64,000 nt of DNA from Theristus sp. LFF4_11 (lineage: Eukaryota; Nematoda; Chromadorea; Monhysterida; Xyalidae). Made by a program: the position numbers and the translations under genes. The stretch is taken from NCBI GenBank assembly GCA_030248135.1, contig JASANC010002957.1:44547-108546 (forward strand), given 5' to 3'. The notes beneath the pieces are model-generated. The model ran no database searches. It had not been told where the DNA came from and saw only the letters and a program-made list of their open reading frames with translations. Numbering within the stretch: the first letter of the stretch is position 1; every line of letters starts with the position of its first letter. This document shows, one piece after another, positions 1 through 13,000 of the stretch.

Positions 1-875
1 CAGTGTCAAACATTGGGTCGAATGCATTTCTACAAGGGGGTCGGCGTTGATGCCGAATTGTTTGTCGACTTCAAGCAGTGCGCGCTGGAGGTGATTTATG
101 GATCGGATTCGGTCGTTTCAATGAGCTCGATTGCTGTGAACGGTGACACTGATCATGGTAAAAAGCTTCTTCGTCTCTGAAGACGGTGCCCTTGGCTATG
201 ATAACACCGCTACGTTATGTGATACAAAGTTGCGTAATATTATTGTATAATAACAGTACACAACATGTATGTCACGTAACTGTGCACCTAATTACGACAA
301 AGTGCACTGTCTACCAGACCAGGACTGTCTATTGTTTTGTTACAACATTTGTTGCTTCCGTGGCTCAGCAAAATGTTTGTACTTTGTACCTCATCTCTAA
401 CCCATTATGGGTGACCACTGGGCACTCACGATTCGCTACACGGAGAATGAGAGTCGGGGCCAGTGTAGCACTCTCCCATATCAGTGTTTTCAACCTCCTT
501 TTATCGCGACAACGGCCACCTAAACCAAACCTGGACATTTTGCTTCCAGAACTGTCAAGAACTTTCAAGAACTGCTAAACAATTTACCCAGTTCTTCAGC
601 ACGTCTTATTCACGTAATCTCGTGCTCGTGAAATTCTGAATGCGAGAGTTTAAAGTTCACTGTAAATTTTACCGAAAAAAACTTTTACGAACAGTCACTT
701 TTTGCTAAACATTGCAGATAACAACGATCAGCGCAGTGATCTGATCTGCGACTCACGACCATGGGCGGCACTGTTCGACTACATCGTTAAGGTGCTCGTA
801 CGAGGCACGCTCGAGGAGTCGGTCGCACGACAGAAACTGCAGACGGCAACGACGAATATCTGGTTCGTTTCGTAA
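1..875 (+). CDS. Globin gene, 3' part (two exons visible, 5' end outside window)
   Basis: Two exons are visible: 1-157 (donor GTAAAA) and 718-875, where TAA closes the frame at 873-875. They join in phase 1 through G plus AT. Exon 1 opens with LGRMHFYKGV, the globin F-helix region with its proximal histidine, and runs into a G helix (AELFVDFKQCALEVIYG). Exon 2 carries an H helix, RPWAALFDYIVKVLVRGT. The pattern matches the complete globin next door at 1759-2777, so this is the left member of a tandem pair in the same orientation. A long acidic G-H loop (NGDTDHDNNDQ) is unusual. A GT at 862 could instead splice onward and fuse the two domains, but the immediate stop makes separate genes simpler. 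Haem binding is known for the family; physiological role is unknown. Confidence 0.7.
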
Positions 876-937
876 TTTTTGGTTTGGTGATCACTGGCGA
901 TTGTCGCGTGTGTTTGTCGTTTCCCCACCCGCGCTAG

Positions 938-1110
938 AAAAGTGCCAAAGCACATGCCAATATTGACGCCAAAGTGCATGCCATTTTTCATACCACACCA
1001 TTATTGATGCCAAAGTGCATACCATTTTTCATACCAACACACCAATATTAATGCCAAAGTGCACACCATTTTTCATACCACACCATTATTGATGCCAAAG
1101 TGCGTAACAA
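938..1110. repeat. Tandem repeat, unit about 41-47 bp, about 3.5 copies
   Basis: The core GCCAAAGTGCATRCCATTTT recurs at roughly 45-bp spacing, each time followed by CATACCACACCA or a variant. It lies between the two globin genes, directly after the first gene's stop region. No coding sense. Confidence 0.85.
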
Positions 1111-1758
1111 TCACACTATTATCTTAAATTACTCTGGCTCACAAAATCGTCTTACGGTGCATCCGACGTTTATTCCAGCGCAACCGCTCCGTTACGCCGA
1201 AAGACAACAAAGAGCTTATATGACTCTGCCGCGAGTATGATGCTGCAAATGACGCCAACAATGGCTGTGCGTAGTCGGACAAACTCGGCGTCTTCAGTCG
1301 GCGGCATCCGACGTAAACTGACGCAACCGCTTAATCGACACAACAACGCGCTCAATAAAGCGGCGATGGATCGAAGTGCGCGGTTTTCATTGGTAGCATT
1401 TACTGATACGATGATCAAAAGCGAGAAAATGTAAACACCCTGGTTTGGCTTGAGTGTTCCTGGCTTTCAAAACACCGACCGACAATGAGCGGCGCAGCGT
1501 TCTCCACTGTCTGTTTTAGTTCATTTTAAAAAAAGGTTTGCTGATTGGTTCGAGTTGCAACTTGCAACCAATCATCGTTTCGCAATTATAAAGACGTATC
1601 AAATGCAGCAACGCTAGGATACACGAGACTTGAAAATCGTTTCATCACGTAGCCGCTTGCACGTTGAATCCACGGAATTTCAGTAAATCGATTGTCTATT
1701 ATGTCCAGAAGCCAGTGCGTCCAGAGCGATAGGCGAATCAGCAACCGTGAACGCAACC

Positions 1759-2777
1759 ATGAAGGCGATTCTCTCACCAGAGGAGCGCGTTTTGCTGAAA
1801 CGCTTGTGGACGTCGGCCAATGAGCGACGAATAGGCGAAGCGATCATCATTGATTTGTTTCAGGTTTGACGTCTGTTCATACTGACCAATGCTGACGCAC
1901 GTGAAAGGCACGTCTGTGTGGATGGTAAAAACACTGGACCTGACGTGACGGGACGTGCCGTGACGCATACGTCAGTATGAACGGGCCTTTCGGGCGCTGC
2001 TGTCGTACGTGGTTGTTTGCTGATTGGATGATAATTTTAGAGAGAAGCACTAATTTTTGCAGACCAAGCCATCGCTGCGGCAGTATTTCGCGCTTGAAGG
2101 CATCGAGGTGACTGAGGAGGGCGACCAGCTGAAGGACAGCGTGGTCGTGAAGGTGCACGGCTGCCGGCTGCAGGGCTTCTTCGATAACATGATCAATCTG
2201 TTGGTGCAGGATAATGCGGTCCGTTCTTGTTGTTGCGATATTGGTGTATTGTGGGACGGTTTCCTTGGTTCCTGATAGGCCGCATCTGAATGTCTGGTGA
2301 GCTGCCTCAATAGTGGAACCTGAGTCGAGCATTGTTCAAAAAAATTACGTTTTCTCACATTATTGTTCGGCACAAAAAACAAAAAAAAACAAATTGCACT
2401 AATAACGTGCATCAGAACTGGTTAGCCGTGAAAATGGCAACAAGCGGCGATTTCGCGTGTGTGGTTTTTTTTGTCTCAGTGGGCCAGCCAGCGAGCATGA
2501 TAATGACGATATGTCATTGATAGGTTCTGTTTTTGGTCTGATGACGGGCTCTAGTGAACAGGCAATACAGAATCGCGCGCAAGACGTCGTCACACGCGTC
2601 GGCGAGATCCATTTCCATCGTAAGGTCGACTTCACGGCCGACAACTGGCTGGCGTTCAAGAAGGCCATTCTGCGCAACATGTTGGCCGACATTCCGGCAG
2701 GGATCGACACGATGCGCGCGCAGGTGGTCGTCGAGAAGCTGTTGAGGTATATCATTTTTTTTCAGTTCTGCGACTGA
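1759..2777 (+). CDS. Globin, complete three-exon gene
   Basis: Exons 1759-1863, 2063-2218 and 2571-2777 join in phase 0 throughout and encode 155 residues, the usual globin length. ATG at 1759 opens MKAILSPEERVLLKRLW, a typical globin A helix. Exon 2 has TKPSLRQYF (B/C region) and VHGCRLQGFFDNMINLL, where the His of VHG is the likely E7 distal residue. Exon 3 has TRVGEIHFHRKVDF with the likely proximal F8 His, a G helix (NWLAFKKAILRNML) and a short H region ending FFQFCD with stop TGA. No secretion signal is seen, so it is probably intracellular. Intron 1 carries a MITE (1871-1990). The last residues after VVEKLLR could be intron read-through at a GT (2746-2747), but no further H-helix exon was found. 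Confidence 0.75.
1871..1990. mobile_element. MITE family I, copy 1 (TIR core GTTCATACTGACGTA)
   Basis: About 120 bp flanked by inverted ends: GTTCATACTGAC at the left and GTCAGTATGAACGGGCCTTT at the right. The interior is rich in ACGTGACG motifs. Related copies lie at 37387-37536 and 39245-39372. It begins only a few bases after the donor of globin intron 1. Confidence 0.8.
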
Positions 2778-3960
2778 ATGCGTGTGCTGACGCAGAAAAA
2801 AAAACTAGTTTCAATCTTTATGTGGCAATTCAAAGTCGCCTAAGTGACTCAGCCCTACATAGGGGACTCGGATCACTTTGCCAATTTTGAATTCCCGCGT
2901 CATCCATGAACCTGTTTACCTACCATCTAAATGCGCGCCTTCCGTTGCGTGACCAAAATGAAAGATCATAGTGCAAAAATAGTCGTAGCCCTTCTGTCCC
3001 TGCCTCTGCATGACCTTTCTCAAGCTTAAAATAATGCTAATTTTTTTCAGTGTTTTTGGTAATTTTTTTTTATTTTCCCGACCGAACGTGAGAACATCGA
3101 AAGGAACATGAAAAAAGACAGAATAGGAGCGTATCTGTTTTTGAGTGGTTTTTGTGAGTCTGCGTTGTAAACAGAGTGCAGGGTCTTCAGACTAAGAGTG
3201 TAGATTCGTTCAAACTGCCACCGCAAAATAATGCATTCAGTCGTGAAAATATTGTATCTAGATAGAACATACAAATTTCTATACAAAAAAAAGAACGTTT
3301 CTGCAGTTAAAAAGGGTAAAACTAAGACGCTCCTCCCATTTTGGCTATCTTTTTTATTATTTTCACTCTGAAATTATCTCAACCTGAAATCAACTAACTA
3401 ATAAAAATTCAAATCGGTCTAAACCGGCGAATGAGCGAAAAGCTCCGATTCTTTTTTACACTAAAGTCATTCATGTATTCCTAAATCTACTCAGATTCAT
3501 CACCCATCACATGAAACGGGGATTTCTACAGATGTCCGTTGAGAACTCGTCGGTTGTCAACTCTGACGACCCTGTTTCAGATGAAAATAGTGAACATTGA
3601 TTGATTTCAGCACATAATGGTTTTAGGCAATAGCAAAGATTAGCGTAAAAGGCAAGTCTTATGTGCTGCTTGCTGCCATTATCAGTGTGGGAGTTTCTTT
3701 TTTTACACGTTTTTTTGGATAGGTTCATATCGGATTTATTGAATGCTCAAAATGAGACCAACCTTCTTATGTGAGCTAAACACTTAACTTTCATATATAA
3801 TATTAATAAAAGCTTTGATGTTCATTTCAACTTCACTGCTTGTCATTCGATCTTTCAAATACTCTTATGTTGTCAAATAAAAAGATGTATGACCAACTGT
3901 ATAAATGTAATAAGAAATAACCAATAACGACAAAAACATGATCAGGTAATCTAACCAACC
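2778..3960. other. Intergenic, no gene seen
   Basis: AT-rich sequence with frequent stops in all frames and no convincing exon. Bases about 2880-2970 resemble 17808-17900 in the doublecortin gene (shared GAATTCCCGCGTCA and, later, CAAAATGAAARATCAT), so this is a short dispersed repeat. Confidence 0.6.
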
Positions 3961-3982
3961 GTTCCATTCAAAAACAATAGGG

Positions 3983-5032
3983 GCGCACACGTACGCACAC
4001 GTACACGCACACGCACACGCACACGCACACGCACACGCACACGTACACGTAAACGCACACGCACACGCACACGCACACGCACACGCACACGTACACGTAA
4101 ACGCACACGCACACGCACACGCACACGTACACGTAAACGCACACGCACACGCACACGCACACGCACACGCACACGCACACGCACACGCACACGCACACGT
4201 ACACGTAAACGCACACGCACACGCACACGCACACGCACACGCACACGTACACGTAAACGCACACGCACACGCACACGCACACGCGCACGCGCACGCACAC
4301 GGACACGCACACGCGCACGCACACGCACACTCACACGCATACGCACACGCATACGCACATGCGCACGCACACGCGCACGCACACGCACACTCACACGCAC
4401 ACGCGCACGCACACGCACACTCACACGCACACGCTCGCGCACACGCACACGCACACGCATACGCACACGCATACGCACACGCACACGCACACGCACACGC
4501 ATACGCACACGCACACGCACACGCACACGCACACGCACACGCACACGCATACGCACACGCACACGCACACGCACACGCACACGCATACGCACACGCATAC
4601 GCACACGCACACGCACACGCACACGCATACGCACACGCACACGCACACGCACACGCATACGCACACGCACGCGCACGCGCACACGCACACGCACACGCAC
4701 ACGCACACGCACACGCACACTCACACTCACACGCACACGCTCGCGCACACGCACACGCACACGCATACGCATACGCACACGCACACGCACGCGCACGCGC
4801 ACACGCTCGCGCACACGCACACGCACACGCATACGCATACGCACACGCACTCGCACGCGCACGCGCACACGCACACTCACACTCACACGCACACGCACAC
4901 GCACACGCATACGCACACGCTCGCGCACACGCACACGCACACGCATACGCATACGCACACGCACACGCACACGCACGCGCACACGCACACGCACACTCAC
5001 ACTCACACGCACACGCACGCGCACACGCACAC
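3983..5032. repeat. Long CACACG satellite (about 1.05 kb)
   Basis: A hexamer array (CACACG on the plus strand) runs without interruption for about 1 kb. The left third contains a recurring variant, CGTACACGTAAACGCACACG, at several evenly spread places. The right two thirds contain CGCATACG, CTCGCGCACACG and CACTCACACTCACACG variants, giving a higher-order structure. Because the hexamer is two codons long, all frames stay open; the long open frames here are artefacts and not genes. Confidence 0.97.
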
Positions 5033-5039
5033 GTCATTT

Positions 5040-7098
5040 GAATTTTGTAAAAAACGTTTGAATCGCCCGTCGGCTGATACCTAAATATGCAATATACACA
5101 CATGCATTCAGAAATCATCACACAAAATGTAAATATTCAACTTCATTCCATTATTGCAACTTGCAGTTTACTTTGAACACACAGCGCATATTTTGATTGG
5201 AAGCGTCTGATAAATTTTTACAAGTTTCCATTACTTTAGCATCCGCTCACGACGCATATAAGCACACACGCGTCGTTGCCAACGGTGACATGAGGTGTAT
5301 GCATACACATGCACGTTTTGTGCGTTCTACTGTCGCCGCATCCAGTGAAGTTCATGCGTATCCTGATGCTGCGGGTTGATTGGTTTGTTTGCTATTTTTC
5401 CGTCTTTCAGCGCCGAGAAGCAATGATTACACTTCAGACGAATCAAGAGCATCAAAAAGTTTATTTATTATTGTTCTTGTTTTTCAAACGGAATGTATGT
5501 AGTTTTTGACATGTTTTGAACCACACTGTTTACCTTAAATAATACGTATGTTCATCTCACTTGCCGATTTTCAGAACTAAAGAATGTGTGCTTTCTTGAT
5601 CACAGCGTTCATAAATGAAAACTAACAGCAGAGTTCATCCAAAAACGGAAACGTATAAGTTTCAAACTAACGTAGCAAGTTCACAAAACGTAATCGTATA
5701 GCAGTAGCTAATCAATAAATTGGGTTTGTTCGTCACGGCTTTAGTTGGACAGAACAGACAAGTTCTGCGCCTAGCCTCATCAGCACCTGCGTTATATCTA
5801 TGCCGCTGTATCATCACAATTATTCGTCACAGCCTGGAACTGCTAAAAATACATGCAAGCGTAATGGGCGTACAAAAATTCTCAACTACAAAAGTGCAAC
5901 GGAAAGTTTACTGTTTTGTGTGGTAACCATTGGCTGCTGAACATTTTATTCACCTTTCATTCAATATAAATACAAAAGTTTGTAGATTCAAGTTTCATTT
6001 TTAGATATACAGTACATTTCATTAAACGTGTCACTTTTTCGCAGAATACAGAGCGCGAACATTTCGGATTAAAGAAAAATGAACTTTCTAGTTCCTGGCT
6101 CGTTCGTTCTTCTTTCACGGGGTTCCGCATTTTGCTGATGGTATATATGACAGGTTTAAAGAAACATACTGTAGTGGCTGACTATCAAACCAGATTTTCT
6201 CATCCATCATTTGATGAAACCAGATTTTCTGGTTTGGCTTTGTGTAAAACACGTTTATCCTGTTGTTTTCACAAACCAGTCAAGTGACTTCTTCATTTGC
6301 ATACAGCAACGAAGCTGAATTGAAAATCTCATGATTAGTCATCTGGATTTTGGATTTTTGATTCCAGAGAGTGCAACGTTTAGAAGATTCAGAACTTCGT
6401 TTACAGCTTTACTTGCCTACATGTGAGTATAAATATTATTAGTTTTTGATAATTTGTTTTTATGGAAATCTTTTCGCAATTGAAAAACTGAAATCAGCAG
6501 GGTAATGAGTTTTCTTTTTCGCGGTTGGCATAGTGACGAGACATACGCGTGTGCAAAACTAATCATGATTATACCCACTCTTTTATTGAAACTCATCTCT
6601 TTTGCATGAAAATGTTAGTACTGATTAAAAATATGCAGCACAACAAACTGTACTGGGCTGTCTCCAGGGTGTTTATTCTGTGAGACATTGTTTTCACAAG
6701 CATTGTCCCAAACTATCACATGATAACGCCCAGCTGTTGATACTTTGAGAATAAATGAACAGTTTTTGTCTTGGTCATTAGAAATTCCGTGTTTGTCACA
6801 CACTTCAGTCACGAACGAACATCTCAAACAAAAAACGTCAAAAACTTGCGGCGTTTAAGAATGGCGCTCACATAACATTCGGCAAAAGCAAAGTTATGGC
6901 GTTATTTGAAACTCCCTCCGATAGGTCAATCAGTCAGTTTTATTCTGCAGTGCACGGCATGATACGAACCTTTAGGTCTCTGATACAAGCAGAAAAAAGC
7001 AAAAAAACTTATTCCAGAATAATCCATTCAACGCCAGATAAACCTACATTCAAAAAAAATAATTAGAACGACGAAAAGCGAAAAACGAAAACGGCGAT
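5040..7098. other. Intergenic region upstream of the doublecortin gene
   Basis: No exon could be supported. The only recognisable item is a LINE 3' tail at 6926-6962. The final 100 bases before 7099 are presumably promoter and 5' UTR of the next gene, but no clear core-promoter motif was identified. Confidence 0.5.
6926..6962 (-). mobile_element. Solo 3' tail of a LINE
   Basis: The sequence TCAGTCAGTTTTATTCTGCA and the following GTGCACGGCAT match the 3' tail of the larger LINE fragment at 33297-34400. This is a severely 5'-truncated insertion of the same family, with a CTGA-type terminal microsatellite. Confidence 0.7.
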
Positions 7099-10000
7099 AT
7101 GGCGAACAGCGCCGTGAGCAGCGCGCACTCGCAGCAACGGCGCGACCTGCCGAACATGCCGGAGCCGATCAACGGTCTCATCAAGGAGTACAACGGTTCG
7201 CATCGCAAGTTCACGCGACCGTACTCCGCGAAGAATGTCATCTTCTACAAGGGCGGCGACGACTATTTTCAGGTGAAAAATGTATTTTGAGGGCATTGTG
7301 TGCTCATTGGCATCAGCTTTTATTATCACCCACCTTTTCGATGTGTTGTGGCGTTCGCCGCATGATACAAAATAGATTTTGGTAGATATCTACAAACCGC
7401 CGCACGAGGACACAGCCAAATTTTGGTCGACAGCACGCTTCGCCAACAAAACGCCAAAAATCGCTTCACTGATTTGTGGGGGGTGTACACTCGACTGCGA
7501 AAGATTATGAAATTTTAATCTAGTCGGAAAGTGTGTTATGTAATTTCTTTTGACACCATGGACCCGTGCGATTACGGCTTCGACGACTGCTGCCATGCGG
7601 TTTCCTGCGGAGAGTTTCGGCAATGTATAAAGGCGGGGCACGTTCACATCCGTATTCATCCACCACACGAAACCCATGCGCAAACACTTTGCTTTAACTA
7701 ACTACAGCAAGTGTCACGATTCAAAAAACAACATAAAATCTTTCATTTTTTTATTTAGGGCGTGCGGGTGCCAGTGTCGAAGGCGCGCTATCGCACGATG
7801 GGCGCGTTGATGGACGATCTGTCGGATCGAATGAACATCAGTTTCGGTGTCCGCCGCGTCTACACGCCGACCGGACGCAGGGAAGTGAGCGACCTCAGTG
7901 AACTGCAAAACATGGGCAGGTTCGTGTCGGTTCGGTTTTGTTTTTGTCGTTTTTTATCCTAATGCTGTTTTTAATTTGCTAAGCGATTTGTTGAACTGCC
8001 TGTTGAGCTGTAATTTCGTCATTAAGTGCTGTGGCCATATGTGGTTGGTCGGCTCTTGTGATGCAGGTCAATGTTCTGGAAGAACTTTTTCGACATTTCT
8101 TTGTGTCCACTGTTTCTATTTCACGTCAAATATCGTTTCATTTTTAGCAAGCCGAGAACTGCTCATGCGAAAAAACTGTGATATAGCACATGACACAGAT
8201 TTCAATTCAGGTTTTCTGGGTGTGGTTTTTTTCGGGAATTGAGATTCAGAAAAAAGAACCGCAATCAAATGCAGTCCGTTTGTCTTCTGAAATTTCTGAA
8301 AAATCAATCTGAAATTTCTGTGTCGTTTTGCACACGGAAGTGTTGAAATAGTGGATATCGTTTTTTGTGGCAATTGATAGCGAGCGAGTTTGTTTGTTAC
8401 AGTTGTCGCTAAGCACTCAAATGAATGGCAGGATTCAATGGGTTTCATCTTTCACCCTGTTTTTTGAAGCGAGACAGCATAAAAACAAGATTAGATTCCA
8501 CGGAGAACCATTTCGTGCGCATCAGGCTTTTTTATTTTGATTGAACTGAGTCTTTCAATTGTACGAAATTTTTCTTGCACAACTTTGTTTTCAATATGGT
8601 AATTCAAACGCTTTTTTCAAGGTAGTCTTCGATTTGATCTCAAGTAATATTTTCGAAGCGTTGTTGTTGATGAACATTGTGAAAATCACAACAATGAAAT
8701 AGCGCCTATGTGCAAAATTGTGATGCGCTGCTAATTAATTAGTTTTGCAAATAAAGTTTTCAGTAAAACAGTTTTTGACTTGAAAGTTCTTCGCTAGTGC
8801 TGACGCACATACTGTAATTCAGGTTTACGTATCATCTAATTGCAGTGCTTAATCACAAAGTTTGTGCTAGCTTCTAGTTGAGGTTGACACAATTATTTCG
8901 AAATTTTCACAGATCATTTCCAGTTGAGTGAGCCCGATCAAAGTTTTTACAATAAATACCGAGCAGAGAGTTTGCCAGAGATTTTCGGATTCAATGAAAA
9001 CTGTGTTTGACCATTCCACTCTACAGATCTAGACGTGTGCAACATACGCTTGTACAGTGTACTATATGCGTCATTGAATTGTACGCTTTATATATTTTTT
9101 GTAATACCGTAAATGTGCTAACTTGGTACATCCACGCATAATATTCTTCCTGACCACCCAAAAAAACTAAAAATGTTAAACAAAATCAGAGAACCAGCTG
9201 TAAAAAAAATTACAAAAAGTCCACCCGCAGGTACGTTTGCGCGTCGAATCGCTGGGCACGTCGTCTAAATATGAGCGCCATTGAGCGATTGCATAAACAG
9301 CGAATGGCCGCGCACGAGCGCGAACGAAACCACAAGCGCCACATGCGTGGATCGCTCGATAATTCGGCGAATTCGGTAACACAAAATTGCAATTGCAAAA
9401 TGCAGAAGTTTTCTGGTTACGATTCTCATACAGTGGGCTGATCTATGATTTGGTTGGATTTGACATTGACTTGTTGATACGCACGATGCATCATTTTGGC
9501 CAGGGTTCAAATTTTGTGGATGTTTGTCGATGACGACTTCGGTGTTTGAGAACTCTATTTTTATATTTTTTTCTGAATACTAATTTCTGAAAAAAAAACT
9601 CTAGATGCGACTCCGCCGAGCGAAGGCGGCAGCGATACCATCGCATCCTGGGATAGATAATCGGCCGAAACAGGTGGCTTTTTAAGCTTATAACGCAGTT
9701 TTGATTCGGTTTGCCTTCCGGTGTCCGTGTTTTGTTACTGCAGTGTTTATTGAAAAAAAACGGAGTTCATCCGAAAACGTCGTGTCGTGTTACGTCATCG
9801 TTTACAGGTGCTGTTCATGCTGAATAGCAATCCGAAAGTCGTGTACCGTGCCCGTTTTCGCCCCGGCCGCCTGCCTGTTTTCGACAAGCTGCTCGATGAA
9901 GTCAGCCAGGCGTTGCAGGAGCCCATTGTAAAATTATTCTCGGTCGAAGGAAGAAAGGTTTGGAATGGTTTATTTGAAACCTGATTGACTGCATTTGAAT

Positions 10001-13000
10001 ATTGCGTATTGCAACCAACCACTTCAGCGCACTTCACAACTTGCAGGTTTTTTGCTGTGTTTGTAAAGCCTCATTCCCATATTTTTCTCAGTAAAAGTCC
10101 TACCAAAACCGACTGAAATCACCGATGAAGTTTTATGAATCGATCGAATTCCAGATTCTGACCGTCGAAGAGCTGGTCGCGAGTCACACGAAAGCGATCG
10201 CGTGCGGACGCTTCGATCGGCCGCACTTGGACGACACGTTGGACTCGTCGGAGCGAAACATCAGCGACGGCGGCGGCAGCGAACCGGCGAAACTGCCGAA
10301 CGTGCATCGCACTACGAATCACGTCGTCGCGAACGCGACTACGCGCGCACCGCGCATCGGTTCGTTTGGAATGGTGGGCTTTTTCTCAGATTTGTGGCAT
10401 TTCCTTTTCTCCTGCTTGAAGGAGCGCGCTTTATTTTGTATTGTGGATTTATTCAAACGTGTCCGGACTAAATGACGTCATTTGCTTTAAAAACGCCCGT
10501 TTGTCAAAGTACAGACACTAAAATGTCAGTTTGGTGTGACTGATTCCGACATTCACCATTTGTTTACGGGAAGGAATCGGATAAACGGAAAACGTCTGGT
10601 ATGCTGTGAACCACAAGCGCATGTTTTGCGGCACATGACCTCATTTCAGTGGGACACGTTTGAAAAAAATATGTCATATTCATAAGACAGCGGGCTTCTT
10701 TCACCGACTGCGTTGACCATTTCTGCTTTGCTTCTCCAGACCGTCGCGGACAAGCGAACAGCGACCTCAGCAGCAAGCGTTCGTCGGTGGAGTCGTTGCC
10801 TCGATTGGCCGGCGCGGGCGTCGCGCGTGAGCCGGGCCGCAGTAGATCGTTGAAGGTGAAAAAGTCAACGAAAAAAGGCGCCGCCGAGAAAGCGGCCGAC
10901 GCAAACATTCGCACGGTGTCGCCAGCGGACGCGAAGAAGAAGCGAAAAATCAAGAAACGACGTCGGTGGAGTTTTTTTTAGTTTTTTGCTGTTTGGGAAG
11001 GCCGATTTTCCATCTGAATTCGATTACTATATGCTTCCAGTACAGAAAAATGGTGTTTGGCACGTTCGTGTGCGTCAATTGTCTGGGCGTTGTCTGGATT
11101 TATACGCTTCATTGGTTTTCTCAGCAGCTTTTTTCGGCTCCGACTATATTCAAGTGATTTTTATTTCCAATGTTCAGCCGCTTCAATGCCAACGGATGCA
11201 CCGAAGCCGCAGCCACAACCGGAAGCGGATGCAGGTGAGGAGGCTGATGACAACGACAGTGTGGCGGGAGCAGCTGCAAAAATTCAGGCCGGCTTCAGGG
11301 GTCACGCCGTTCGGAAACAGATCAAAGGTGCGTTCGCATGCGTTATTTTGTCAGTAAATGTTCGACGTTTCCACTTGACTGAACTTTTCAATGGTTTATG
11401 GTTTTTGCTCCTTGAACAAAATTAAAGCATTCGAAATGAATGGTTGAATTGGTCGCTTTTACCCGAATGCACCAAAATCCTTGCTACGATGAGAAAAACT
11501 CTTTGCACCAAAATCCTTTTAAAATAGTGCTCATAGAAACTTTTTTATCTGCCATCATGCAGCGCAATCTGACGCAGCCGCTAAAATTCAGCGCTTTTAC
11601 AAAAAGAATCGAAAAGTGAAAGGTAATGAGAAGAAAACTGAAATACACTGCAATATTGCATGGAACTTTGCAAAAAATTACATGGAAATTGCATTGTTGC
11701 ATGGAAAACATGTCAGTCATCCTTTCTTTTTTTCCGTCAACTTCCTGCCTGCTGAATTTCGGTTTCCCGCACTAGTTTCTAATCCGGCAATTTACTAAAA
11801 AATCATTAATCCAGAAGAAGAAAAAGAACAAGACGAGGTCCAGGTCGATTTCGAGCCATGCCAATTTGAGCAGTCAGCATTGAGAATGCAAGCGTTAATC
11901 CGCGCTTGGTTTCGATGGAAACGCAGAACGTTCGAAAAGAATACTGTCGATATGCGTAAGTAAAAACGGTTTGCATTCCCAAATTTAAAGGGTTAAGCTG
12001 TCATTGAGATCTTTAATTTTAATTGCCTTCTACATACTTCATTTGATTGAGTTCTTCAAAATCAGCTATACTGTAAAATTTAAACAGAATCTTTTTAATT
12101 TCTTTCAGTCGATAAAATCGAGCCGACGAAACGAGAGGAAGCGGCTATCTTGATCCAATCGAACTGGAGACGTTACATCGCAATGAAACATTATAGAGAA
12201 CGACTTGCAATCATAAACTGTAAAGCACTGCACGTTTTTTTATTTCCAAAACTCTTTTTCCAAGCATGTTTCTCTCTGCACGAATATAACGTTGATGATG
12301 TCAATTTGCAGTCCATCTGGATAATAACGCAATGTGACGTGATGACCAATCAATCAGCGCTAAGAATTGCTCATGACAAACCAATCAGCGCTAAGAATTG
12401 CTCATGACCAACCACTCAGCTAGTTGCGTGTACAGTATGGCCGATTAAACATGGCAGCTTTTTTCAGGGTGCAAGGAGCGCGCGAATTTTGAATGAAAGA
12501 AAAAGAAGTTCAGAAACCAAATTGTATGCCAAATTTGACGCGTTTTTTTAAACTAATGGATTATCCGTGCTATTCTGTTCATTCTTTCTCCCTTGCACAC
12601 ATGATTGGAAATTATGTTGGCATTTTTGAAAAAGACAACTCCTAGTCAGCGACTAATCCCGCCTTGATGGACTGCCTCATTTATTCGGCCATGCTGTATA
12701 TTACCCAGATGGACTGCGGTCAAAAGTCACAAAAACAATCTTTAAATTTTTTTCAATTTTCACTACGTTCACAGCGATCAAAGAGCTCGACGAGGAGAAG
12801 GCACACCGTGCATGCGTTTTGATTCAACGGGTACTCCGCGGCTATTTGGTTCGAAAAAAGTTCGCCCGTCCCGATCACATTCAGACTCATTCGCGCTGGT
12901 CGCCCAGAGGCATGCAAGCATTTTTTGAATAAACACCGTGATTTTTGGCTCGATTACAGTTGAACACACAATGCAAAGATATAAATAAGATTGCGGATGT

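Noticed and set aside
3865..5121. Open frames of 100-418 codons over the CACACG array on both strands
   Set aside because: The hexamer contains no stop in most frames, so length is an artefact. The peptides are pure Cys-Ala, Arg-Val or His-Thr dipeptide repeats.
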